Source: Agromyces aureus
GTDB lineage: Bacteria > Actinomycetota > Actinomycetes > Actinomycetales > Microbacteriaceae
Direction of reading: 5' to 3'
DNA length: 64,000 bases
NCBI RefSeq assembly: GCF_001660485.1
Contig: NZ_CP013979.1
Coordinates: 3,596,001 to 3,660,000 of the forward strand
The position numbers were made by a program, and so were the translations under genes. Below are positions 57,586-64,000 of this stretch, piece after piece (the first letter of the stretch is position 1; the number at the start of each line of letters is the position of its first letter). The notes under the pieces were generated by a model, which saw only the letters and a list, made by a program, of their open reading frames with translations, did not search any database and was not told the origin of the DNA.

Positions 57586-57912
57586 TCAGTCCCAGTCGTA
57601 CGACTCCGGGTCCCGTCCGTGTCGCTCCGCGAACTGCGACCGGAGCTCCGCCTCGGTGACGACCTCGCCCGCGGCAAGACGTTCGAGATGGGGAAGCAGC
57701 CAGTCGCCGTCGGCGCCGCCGACCTTGTCCCGAAGCCGGCTGAGGACGAATGCGGGTTCGAAGCGGCCTCCGGCGGACCCGTGACCCGCACCCTCGGAGA
57801 CGGCCACCTTGGGTTCCGGCCCGGATACGCTCACGTCGATCCAGTACGGCCACGTGAAGGCATCGCCCTCGTTTCGGTCGAGCCAATTCGAGGCGAGTCG
57901 CAGATACCGCAT
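57586..57912 (-). CDS. Hypothetical protein, leaderless start
   Basis: 108 residues, no recognised domain: an N-terminal MRYLRLASNWLDRNEGDAFTWPYWIDVSVSG reminiscent of immunity-type small proteins, a glycine-rich centre, then helical LPHLERLAAGEVVTEAELRSQFAERHGRDPESYDWD. Codon bias is typical. TACGGT lies 6 nt before the ATG, so the mRNA is probably leaderless. It is the last gene in the direction of the Liv operon but is separated from it by a hairpin. Confidence 0.7.
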   Translation of the reverse strand: MRYLRLASNWLDRNEGDAFTWPYWIDVSVSGPEPKVAVSEGAGHGSAGGRFEPAFVLSRLRDKVGGADGDWLLPHLERLAAGEVVTEAELRSQFAERHGRDPESYDWD

Positions 57913-57918
57913 GGACCC

Positions 57919-57924
57919 ACCGTA
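57919..57924 (-). promoter_or_regulatory. -10 element of a leaderless promoter
   Basis: TACGGT on the minus strand, 6 nt before the ATG at 57912. Confidence 0.5.
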
Positions 57925-57948
57925 CGACGGGGCGATCGGCTCGAACGA

Positions 57949-57983
57949 CGGATGCCCCCGACCTCGTGGGCCAGGGGCATCCG
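57949..57983. terminator. Hairpin terminator of the Liv operon
   Basis: CGGATGCCCC (57949-57958) and GGGGCATCCG (57974-57983), perfect 10-bp arms, about 20 nt beyond the stop of the substrate-binding protein gene. Confidence 0.6.
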
Positions 57984-58003
57984 CCGTCTCGGTACCGTGC
58001 GAG

Positions 58004-59314
58004 CTACGACGTGGGGAGGCCGTCGTTCTCGAGCGGCACGGCGTCGCCGTCGAAGGGCTCGACGCCGCCGGATCCATCGCTCACGTAGGTGACGCCGATG
58101 AAGTCCTGCACGCCGTCGGCCACCGTGGTGATGGAGACGCCCTTGTAGGCGGCGTGGCTGTCGGCGCCGAACGAGAGCGGCACGAGGCCGTTGCCGACGA
58201 GGTCGCCCGACTGGATCGCGTCGACGATGCCCTGGCGGGTCGGGTTCTCGCCGGCCTTGGCGAGGGCTTCCGCGAAGAGGTACCCGACCGACATGCCGAA
58301 CACGGTGTTGCCGTCGAAGGGCGCACCGTCGTTGTACTCGTCGTTGATCTGGCGGAACAGGTCGTCCCACTCGTTGCCGGGCGCATAGGGCAGGTAGTTC
58401 GTGGTCACGAAGCCCTCGAGCAGCAGCGGCGCCGCATCGCCGAGGAATCCGGCGAGCGTCACGTAGTCGCCGCCCGATGAGGAGGACATCCACTGCGCCT
58501 GGTAGCCGAGCTTCGCCGCCGTGCCGATGGCGAGCGCCGTGAAGCCGTTGACGGTGGCGAGCATGTTCACCTCGCAGCCGGCGGCCTTCATGGCGCCGAT
58601 CTGCGCGACGACGTCCTGGTTCGAGACCGAGTAGCGCTGCACGCTCGCGAGCGATCCCTCGCCGAGCACGTTCTCGAGGCCCTCGATGAACTCGTCGCCG
58701 AAGTCGTCGTCCTGGCCGAGCACGCAGACCGACTTGCCCGCGAACTCGTCGTCGGCGTACTGCGCGAGCGCCTCGGCCTCGGTGACGTAGTCGGCGTTGA
58801 ACCCGAACGTCCACGGGTACTTCTCGGGCTGGTTCCAGCTGGTGGAGCCCGAGGCCACGAACAGGTCGGGCACCTCGTTCTGGTTGAGGTAGTCGAGCAC
58901 CGACGTGTGCGTCGGCGTGCCGAGGCCGTTGAGGATCGCGAACACCTCGTCGTCCTGCACGAGCTCGCGCACGACCGTCTGCGTGTTCGCGGGGTTGTAG
59001 CCGTCGTCCTTCACGAGGTACTCGATCTCGCGGCCGTTCACACCGCCGTTCTCGTTCAGGTAGGCGAAGTAGGCCGTGGTCGCGGCCGAGATCGACGAGT
59101 ATCCGGCCGCGGCCGGCCCGGTCAGCGGCTGGTGGGTGCCGATCGTCACGGTGTCGTCGGTGACGCCGGGCGCGGCTTCGGCGGGGTCGGCCCCGCTCGG
59201 GGTGCTGCACGCGCTCATCGCGACGAGCAGGGCGGATGCGGCCGCGATCGCGGCGGCGGTGCGCGTCGGTGCGCTGCGCGTCGCGGCGGCGGTGCGCTGC
59301 GGTGCTTGGGACAT
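58004..59314 (-). CDS. livK: Liv-type ABC transporter substrate-binding lipoprotein
   Basis: 436 residues. Signal peptide with lipobox ending AMSAC (lipidated Cys near 36), then a type-I periplasmic-binding fold: VTIGTHQPLTGPAAAGYSSI, FAILNGLGTPTHTSVLDYLN, VCVLGQDDDFGDEF. It binds the substrate outside the cell for the Liv permeases. Despite the Leu/Ile/Val name, proteins of this family in acyl-CoA clusters often bind aromatic or aliphatic carboxylates; the substrate cannot be told from sequence. AGAGAGG precedes the ATG. It is the last gene of the operon, 5 nt after LivM. Confidence 0.92.
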   Translation of the reverse strand: MSQAPQRTAAATRSAPTRTAAAIAAASALLVAMSACSTPSGADPAEAAPGVTDDTVTIGTHQPLTGPAAAGYSSISAATTAYFAYLNENGGVNGREIEYLVKDDGYNPANTQTVVRELVQDDEVFAILNGLGTPTHTSVLDYLNQNEVPDLFVASGSTSWNQPEKYPWTFGFNADYVTEAEALAQYADDEFAGKSVCVLGQDDDFGDEFIEGLENVLGEGSLASVQRYSVSNQDVVAQIGAMKAAGCEVNMLATVNGFTALAIGTAAKLGYQAQWMSSSSGGDYVTLAGFLGDAAPLLLEGFVTTNYLPYAPGNEWDDLFRQINDEYNDGAPFDGNTVFGMSVGYLFAEALAKAGENPTRQGIVDAIQSGDLVGNGLVPLSFGADSHAAYKGVSITTVADGVQDFIGVTYVSDGSGGVEPFDGDAVPLENDGLPTS

Positions 59315-59319
59315 GGTGG

Positions 59320-60549
59320 TCACCTCTCTGTTGTGGTGGGGATGGGTTCTGCTGCGGAGCTGGTGCGAGGTTCGGGGGCGGGCGCGGGCGCGGAGTCGAG
59401 CTCGGGCACGTTGTCGGGCGCCGGCACGACGGCCGACGGCGTCGCGGAGGCGCCGCGTCGCGGCATCCGCTTCGGAAGCACCCCGCGAATGCCGCCCGGC
59501 CAGGCCGCCGTCACGACGATGAGCAGCACGCCGAACACGAGCACGGGCAGGTTGCCCGTGAGGCGCTGGGCGGCGTCGGCCGAGAGGTCGAGCGCGCCGG
59601 TCGCGGTCTGGATGACCCACGGCAGCATGACGATCACGATCGACCCGAGGAACGCGCCGAGCAGGCTGCCGAGTCCGCCGATCACGACGGCCACGACGAG
59701 CAGCAGCGAGAACGCGAGCGTGTAGGCGCCGGGGCTCACCGACTGGGTCACGAAGCAGAGCACCGCGCCGCCCGCACCGGCCGCGATCGAGCTCGCGGTG
59801 AAGGCGAGCACCTTCACGCGTCCGGCGCGCACGCCCTGCAGCCGGGCGGAGGTCTCGTCGTCGCGCACGGCGCGCATGCCCAGGCCGGCGGGCCCGTTGC
59901 GCAGCACCGCGAGCCAGGTCACGACTGCCGCGGCCACGAGGATCGCGACCCACGCCTGCCACTGCTCGACGGCGATGAGCGTGCGCAGCGCCTCGGGCAC
60001 CCCGTCGTACGCGATCTGCACGCCCTGGTCGCCGCGGAACACGCCCGAGAACACCGAGGTGAACGCGGGCAGCGCGATCACGAGCACGAGCGTCACGCCC
60101 GAGAGGTACGGCCCCTTGAGGCGCGCGGCGGCGAGCCCGAGCAGCAGGCCCAGCAGGGCGGATGCCGCGACCGCCGCCGCGAGCGACACCACGAAACGCG
60201 GCACGCCGTCGACCCCTGCGTCGGTCAGCGCGTTCGAAGCGAGCGCGTAGCCGTACCCGCCGGCGGCCATGAGCGCGGCGTGCCCGAGCGAGAGCTGACC
60301 GGTGAGGCCGATCAGCAGCGTGAGCCCTGCGGTCGCGCAGAACGTCGCGGCGATGAGGGCGAACTGGTAGTTGCGGTACGGGTCGAGCAAGAACGTCGCG
60401 CCGATCGCGACGAGCGTGAGCACGAGCGCGGTGACGAGCAGGCGCGGGGTCGGGCGGCGTGCACCCGCACGGCCGTTCGCGCTCCCGCTCGCGCGGATGC
60501 TCGTGGTGAGCGGCCCGGCTGTGCGGGGCTCCTGGGCGTCGGCGCTCAT
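59320..60549 (-). CDS. livM: Liv-type ABC permease, LivM subunit
   Basis: 409 residues, about ten helices. LivM features: FCATAGLTLLIGLTGQLSLGHAALMAAGGY near the start and the cytoplasmic EAA-type loop LRNGPAGLGMRAVRDDETSARLQGV. The C-terminal 55 residues are Pro/Ala-rich and disordered, longer than usual. Start overlaps the LivH stop (ATGA). Confidence 0.92.
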   Translation of the reverse strand: MSADAQEPRTAGPLTTSIRASGSANGRAGARRPTPRLLVTALVLTLVAIGATFLLDPYRNYQFALIAATFCATAGLTLLIGLTGQLSLGHAALMAAGGYGYALASNALTDAGVDGVPRFVVSLAAAVAASALLGLLLGLAAARLKGPYLSGVTLVLVIALPAFTSVFSGVFRGDQGVQIAYDGVPEALRTLIAVEQWQAWVAILVAAAVVTWLAVLRNGPAGLGMRAVRDDETSARLQGVRAGRVKVLAFTASSIAAGAGGAVLCFVTQSVSPGAYTLAFSLLLVVAVVIGGLGSLLGAFLGSIVIVMLPWVIQTATGALDLSADAAQRLTGNLPVLVFGVLLIVVTAAWPGGIRGVLPKRMPRRGASATPSAVVPAPDNVPELDSAPAPAPEPRTSSAAEPIPTTTER

Positions 60550-61424
60550 GCGGTCCTCGCCTCGGTCGCGGCGAAGAGCCCGCCGGGGCGCACGAGCAGC
60601 ACGGCCACGAGCAGCCCGAGCACCGCGATGGGGGCGACGGTCGCGCCGAGGTATCCGGTCACGAGGCTGATGAGCACCCCGACGACGAGTCCCCCGATGA
60701 GCGCGCCGGGCGGCGAGTCGAGCCCGCCGACCACGGCGACCGTGAACGCCGAGACGAAGAGCAGGTCGGCCGAGTGCGGGTTGAGGCCGAGCTCGGTCGG
60801 CACGAGCAGCAGCGCCGCGAGGGCGCCCACGGCCGACGCGAGCACCCATCCGGCCGTGACCATGCGGGCCACGCGCACGCCGAGCAGGCGCGACACCTCG
60901 GGCGCGAATGCCGAGGCGCGCAGCTGCAGGCCGAGCGAGGTGCGCGTGAAGAGCAGCGCGAGCACGCCCATGAGCCCGATCGCCACGACGAGCACGAACA
61001 GGTCGTACGGCGAGAGCACGGGCACCCCGCCGAGCACGATCGGCGTCTCGGGGAACGGCGCCTCCATCGGGCGCGCGTTCGGTCCGAACGCGATGCCGAG
61101 CAACGACTGCAGCACCATCACCACGCCGATCGCGATGATCACGCCCGAAAGGGGTGACGCATGCGTCGCGAAGCGCATCACCCCGCGCTCGACGATAAGG
61201 CCCATCAGGCCGCCCGCGACGAGGGCGCTCGCGAGGCCGATCCAGTACGAGCCGGTGAGTCCGGTGACGGCGAAGGCGACGTAGGTCGCGACGACGGCCA
61301 TCGCCCCCTGGGCGAAGTTCACGACGCGCGCGGCGCGCCAGATGAGCACGAGGGCGAGGGCGAACAGCGCGAAGATCGCGCCGCGCGCGAGGCCGGTGGC
61401 GAGGAGGAAGAGGAGGCGGTCCAT
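60546..61424 (-). CDS. livH: Liv-type ABC permease, LivH subunit
   Basis: 292 residues, eight helices. ALFALALVLIWRAARVVNFAQGAMAVVATY at the N-terminus and the EAA loop TSLGLQLRASAFAPEVSRLLGVRV followed by PPGALIGGLVVGVL are diagnostic. The LivF stop and this ATG share one base. Forms the membrane channel with LivM. Confidence 0.93.
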   Translation of the reverse strand: MDRLLFLLATGLARGAIFALFALALVLIWRAARVVNFAQGAMAVVATYVAFAVTGLTGSYWIGLASALVAGGLMGLIVERGVMRFATHASPLSGVIIAIGVVMVLQSLLGIAFGPNARPMEAPFPETPIVLGGVPVLSPYDLFVLVVAIGLMGVLALLFTRTSLGLQLRASAFAPEVSRLLGVRVARMVTAGWVLASAVGALAALLLVPTELGLNPHSADLLFVSAFTVAVVGGLDSPPGALIGGLVVGVLISLVTGYLGATVAPIAVLGLLVAVLLVRPGGLFAATEARTA

Positions 61425-62212
61425 CAGAATCCCAGGTAGGCGTGGCGGAGGGCGGAGTCGGTGCGGAGGTCTTCGGCCGGACGATCGGCGACGACCTCGC
61501 CGAGGTTCAGCACGACGCCGTGGTCGGCGACGGCGAGGGCGCTCGTGACGTTCTGCTCGGCGAGCAGCACCGTGAGGCCGCGCTCGTCGCGCAGCGTGCG
61601 CAGCACGGCCATGATCTGGGCGACCACGCGGGGCGCGAGCCCGAGCGAGGGCTCGTCGAGCAGCAGCACGCGCGGCTCGGCGATGATCGCCCGGCCGAGC
61701 GCGAGCATCTGCCGCTCGCCGCCCGAGAGCTGGTGCCCGGCGGAGCGACGGCGGCGCGCGAGCGGCTCGAACATCTCGTAGACGCCGTCGACGGCCGCGG
61801 TGAGCCGCCGCCCGCGGAAGCGCTGCAGGCCACCGAGGCGCAGGTTCTCGTCGACGGTGAGCTCGGCCACGACGCTGCGTCCCTCGGGCACCTGCGCGAG
61901 TCCGGCGCGGGCGCGGTCCTCGACCGAGACGCCGGCCAGGTCGACGCCGTCGAACACGATGCGACCGGATGCCGCGGGCACGAGTCCCGACACGGTGCGG
62001 AGCAGCGTGGTCTTGCCCGCTCCGTTCGCTCCGAGCAGGGCGAGGATCGTGCCGGCCGGCACGCGCACGTCGACGCCGCGCAGCACGGGCGCGCCGCCGT
62101 AGCCGGCGGTCAGGCCGTCGAGGTGCAGCTCGGCGCCGGCGCGCTCCGCGACGCGGAGGGCGTCGCGCGCACTGCGAACGGCAGCTGCGGTGGCGTGCGG
62201 TTGCGCGCTCAT
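61424..62212 (-). CDS. livF: Liv-type ABC ATPase, LivF subunit
   Basis: 262 residues. Walker A GANGAGKTT, Q-loop region QVPEGRSVVAELTVDENL (LivF-specific), signature LSGGERQML, Walker B LLLDEPSLGLAP, switch His region AEQNV. An Ala-rich 30-residue N-terminal extension precedes the domain. Start overlaps the LivG stop (ATGA). Confidence 0.94.
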   Translation of the reverse strand: MSAQPHATAAAVRSARDALRVAERAGAELHLDGLTAGYGGAPVLRGVDVRVPAGTILALLGANGAGKTTLLRTVSGLVPAASGRIVFDGVDLAGVSVEDRARAGLAQVPEGRSVVAELTVDENLRLGGLQRFRGRRLTAAVDGVYEMFEPLARRRRSAGHQLSGGERQMLALGRAIIAEPRVLLLDEPSLGLAPRVVAQIMAVLRTLRDERGLTVLLAEQNVTSALAVADHGVVLNLGEVVADRPAEDLRTDSALRHAYLGF

Positions 62213-63003
62213 GCGGCCGGCTCGATCCCGAGGTACGCCTCTTCGACGCGGGGGTCGGCACGCACCTCGTCGGGCGTGCCGCAAGCGATGACGCGTCCGA
62301 AGTCGAGCACGACGATGCGGTCGGCGACGCCCATCACGAAGTCCACGTGGTGTTCGACGAGCAGCACCGAGCATCCGGATGCCGCGACCGCGCGCACGAC
62401 GTCGGCGAGCGCGTCGATGTCCTCTTCGCCGAGTCCGCCGGCCGGCTCGTCGAGCAGCAGCAGGGTCGGACCCGTCACGAGGGCGCGTGCGAGTGCGACG
62501 CGCTTGCGCTCGGGGTAGGGCAGGGCGGCGACCGGCCGTGACGCGAGGTGGGCGATGCCGAGCCGCTCGAGGCATCCGCTCGCCTGCGTCGTGGCGTCGG
62601 CGCGCGACGTACGACCGACCGCTCGACCGCTCGCACCCGATTCGAGTGGCACGAGCACGTTCTCGAGCACGCTCATCGAGTCGAAGAGGCCGAGGCCCTG
62701 GAGCGTGCGGGCGACGCGCCGGGTGACGAGCCCGGTCGGACGACTCGGCGCGGAGACGCCGTCGATGCGGATCTCGCCGGCGGCCCGCCGCACGAGACCG
62801 CACACGGCGTTGAACACCGTGGTCTTGCCCGCGCCGTTGGGGCCGATGAGGGCGACGACCTCGCCCGCGCCGACCTCGAACGAGACGTCGTCGAGCGCGG
62901 TGAGCCCGCCGAAGCGCACGGTCAGCTGGTCGACCCGCAATCGCGGTTCGGGAACGGATGCAGCGGCGGAGGTCTGCTCCGCGCCGCTCGGCGTGTGGTT
63001 CAT
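62209..63003 (-). CDS. livG: Liv-type ABC ATPase, LivG subunit
   Basis: 264 residues. Walker A GPNGAGKTT, the LivG pattern RRVARTLQGLGLFDSMSVLENV, Walker B LLLLDEPAGGL and the switch VEHHVDFV. The signature motif reads LPYPERKRVALARAL instead of the usual LSYGxQRR/LSGGQ form, an unusual substitution at the ATP-contacting Gly-Gln positions. First gene of the five-gene operon. ATG 63003 is preferred over a GTG two codons upstream because AGAGG is 5 nt away. Operator site 3 is 42 bp before it. Confidence 0.9.
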   Translation of the reverse strand: MNHTPSGAEQTSAAASVPEPRLRVDQLTVRFGGLTALDDVSFEVGAGEVVALIGPNGAGKTTVFNAVCGLVRRAAGEIRIDGVSAPSRPTGLVTRRVARTLQGLGLFDSMSVLENVLVPLESGASGRAVGRTSRADATTQASGCLERLGIAHLASRPVAALPYPERKRVALARALVTGPTLLLLDEPAGGLGEEDIDALADVVRAVAASGCSVLLVEHHVDFVMGVADRIVVLDFGRVIACGTPDEVRADPRVEEAYLGIEPAA

Positions 63004-63044
63004 CGGCACCTCTTCGTGTCGGTTGCAAGGTCACTGTACAACAG

Positions 63045-63062
63045 ATACCGACCAGACGGTAT
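63045..63062. promoter_or_regulatory. Shared operator, site 3 (Liv/DUF1254 divergent promoter)
   Basis: ATACCG, ACCAGA, CGGTAT: same arms and spacing as sites 1 and 2, with CA instead of CG in the centre. It lies between livG (start 63003) and the DUF1254 gene (start 63143). A TACAGT -10-like hexamer toward livG is near 63032-63037. Confidence 0.65.
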
Positions 63063-63130
63063 GCCCGAGTTCCGCACTCGCGCGACGCGCCGCCCACCGC
63101 CGCCTCGACCTCCCGTGCGAGGGTGCGTGC

Positions 63131-63136
63131 GACGAT
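63131..63136 (+). promoter_or_regulatory. -10-like element before the DUF1254 gene
   Basis: GACGAT, 6 nt before the GTG at 63143; same hexamer and spacing as before PhzF. Confidence 0.35.
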
Positions 63137-63142
63137 CGGACG

Positions 63143-64000
63143 GTGAGCATCCACGTGAACGTCGACAACTTCGCCCGCGCCGAGACCGACCGCATGTTCC
63201 ACGACCTGCAGCGAAATGCCGGCGGCGTCGGCCGGTTCCTGCACAATCGCGAGCCCGCGTCGGTCGAGGAGCAGGCCGTGATCCGCATGAACCGCGACAC
63301 GCTCTACAGCTTCGCGGTGGTCGATGCCACGGCCGGCGCCACGCTGACGCTCCCCGAGCACGGCGATCGCTACCTCTCGGCGATGGTCGTCAACGAGGAC
63401 CACTACATCGACGCCGTCTTCCACGATCCGGGCGAGTACGAGATCACCGCCGAGCGCTTCGGCACGCCGTACGTCGTGGTCGCCGTGCGCACGCTCGTCG
63501 ACCCCGCCGACCCGGCCGACATCGCCGCGGTCGCCGCGATCCAGGACGCCATCTCACTCGCCACCGGCGCCGACGCGACCCCGTTCGAGTCCCCCGAGTA
63601 CGACACCGCCTCGCTCGACGAGACCCGCGACGCACTGCTCGCCCTCGCCCGCAACCTCACGGGCTTCGACCGCACGTTCGGCGCGAAGCACGAGGTCGAC
63701 CCGGTGCGTCACCTCATCGGCACCGCCGCGGGCTGGGGCGGCCTCCCGAGCAGCGAGGCGTCGTACCTCGGCGTCGACCCGCGACTGCCGGTCGGCACCT
63801 ACGAACTCACGGTGGCGGATGTCCCGGTCGACGGCTTCTGGTCGATCTCGGTCTACAACGCGAAGGGGTTCTTCGAGCCCAACGAGCGCGGTGCGTACAC
63901 GGTGAACAACATCACCGGCGTGCGCAATGCCGACGGATCGACGACCGTGCGCTTCGGCGACTATCCGGCCGACGTGCCGAACGCGATCCCGATCACCGAG
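63143..64000 (+). CDS. DUF1254/DUF1214 protein, cut by the window end
   Basis: 286 residues are present; the C-terminus lies outside the window. VSIHVNVDNFARAETDRMFHDL and NRDTLYSFAVVDAT open the DUF1254 part; the DUF1214 part shows DGFWSISVYNAKGFFEPNERGAYTVNN and FGDYPADVPNAIPITE. Function is unknown; such proteins often occur beside catabolic or lipid genes. GTG start with a leaderless GACGAT arrangement. No signal peptide is seen. It is divergent from the Liv operon across operator site 3 and so belongs to the predicted regulon. Confidence 0.88.
   Translation, partial: MSIHVNVDNFARAETDRMFHDLQRNAGGVGRFLHNREPASVEEQAVIRMNRDTLYSFAVVDATAGATLTLPEHGDRYLSAMVVNEDHYIDAVFHDPGEYEITAERFGTPYVVVAVRTLVDPADPADIAAVAAIQDAISLATGADATPFESPEYDTASLDETRDALLALARNLTGFDRTFGAKHEVDPVRHLIGTAAGWGGLPSSEASYLGVDPRLPVGTYELTVADVPVDGFWSISVYNAKGFFEPNERGAYTVNNITGVRNADGSTTVRFGDYPADVPNAIPITE

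Noticed and set aside
57376..58092. Plus-strand frame of 238 codons in the 57-58 kb gap
   Set aside because: Codon use poor, no domain, and it overlaps a better-supported minus-strand gene with a promoter.
1..64000. CRISPR arrays, prophage, transposase, tRNA or rRNA genes
   Set aside because: No repeat-spacer pattern, no recognisable transposase or integrase motif, no cloverleaf or rRNA core sequence noticed on reading.

Overview
The window is a GC-rich actinobacterial chromosome segment. Very high GC, overwhelming G/C at third codon positions, frequent leaderless starts (a TANNNT-type -10 about 6-8 nt before the start codon), a signature acyl-CoA/Liv catabolic locus and the reiterated palindrome CGGATGCCGCGGCATCCG all suggest a Microbacteriaceae-type organism (Agromyces or a relative; this is inference, as no rRNA is present). 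No tRNA, rRNA, CRISPR, prophage or insertion sequence was seen. The segment reads as ordinary chromosome rather than an island.

Layout. 0-2.2 kb: copper-handling unit on the minus strand (membrane protein, YcnI, CopC). 2.2-6.8 kb: one giant secreted enzyme fusing a lamin-tail domain, an ExeM/NucH-type nuclease, a 5'-nucleotidase and Ig-like repeats. 7-16.9 kb: EamA transporter, DEAD/DEAH helicase, a large membrane hydrolase-like protein, gluconokinase, MFS and AEC transporters, aldo/keto reductase. 17-20.8 kb: DUF3052-like protein, PhzF, and an ArsR-SRPBCC-VOC operon, then a PhnB-like VOC protein. 20.8-24.4 kb: divergent MarR versus MFS-aldo/keto reductase-DJ-1/PfpI. 24.5-27.6 kb: zinc-ribbon protein, cold-shock protein, fatty-acid desaturase with an obscure start, NAD-epimerase. 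27.7-34.3 kb: lipid-type locus (GMC oxidoreductase, diacylglycerol kinase, alkyl-DHAP-synthase-like oxidase) divergent from TetR-GlpD. 34.3-41 kb: second cold-shock protein, VanZ, TauE/SafE, DUF2510, CPBP protease, DUF1905, small zinc ribbon, NUDIX, TetR/DUF998. 41.2-45.1 kb: a heterodimeric ABC exporter.

45.1-64 kb is the most coherent part. It holds a serine-hydrolase esterase, zinc alcohol dehydrogenase, SDR, MaoC hydratase, thiolase, two acyl-CoA dehydrogenases, a QsdR-like regulator with a thioesterase, an aminoglycoside-phosphotransferase-fold protein, an AMP-forming acyl-CoA ligase, a complete Liv-type ABC importer and a DUF1254/DUF1214 protein. Together these give uptake, CoA activation and a full beta-oxidation-like spiral. 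Three intergenic regions in this block (about 46.39, 52.91 and 63.05 kb) carry nearly the same dyad, ATACCG-N6-CGGTAT (core ACCG-NN-C-N3-CGGT). This ties the esterase/ADH, the phosphotransferase-ACAD-ligase operon, and the Liv/DUF1254 pair into one predicted regulon for an unidentified carboxylate, ester or lactone.

Intergenic spaces are often closed by long GC-rich hairpins built from the GGATGCC/GGCATCC motif, and several divergent promoters carry clear dyads that look like operators. Positions of motifs were read directly from the sequence. Family names come from motif recognition without database searches.
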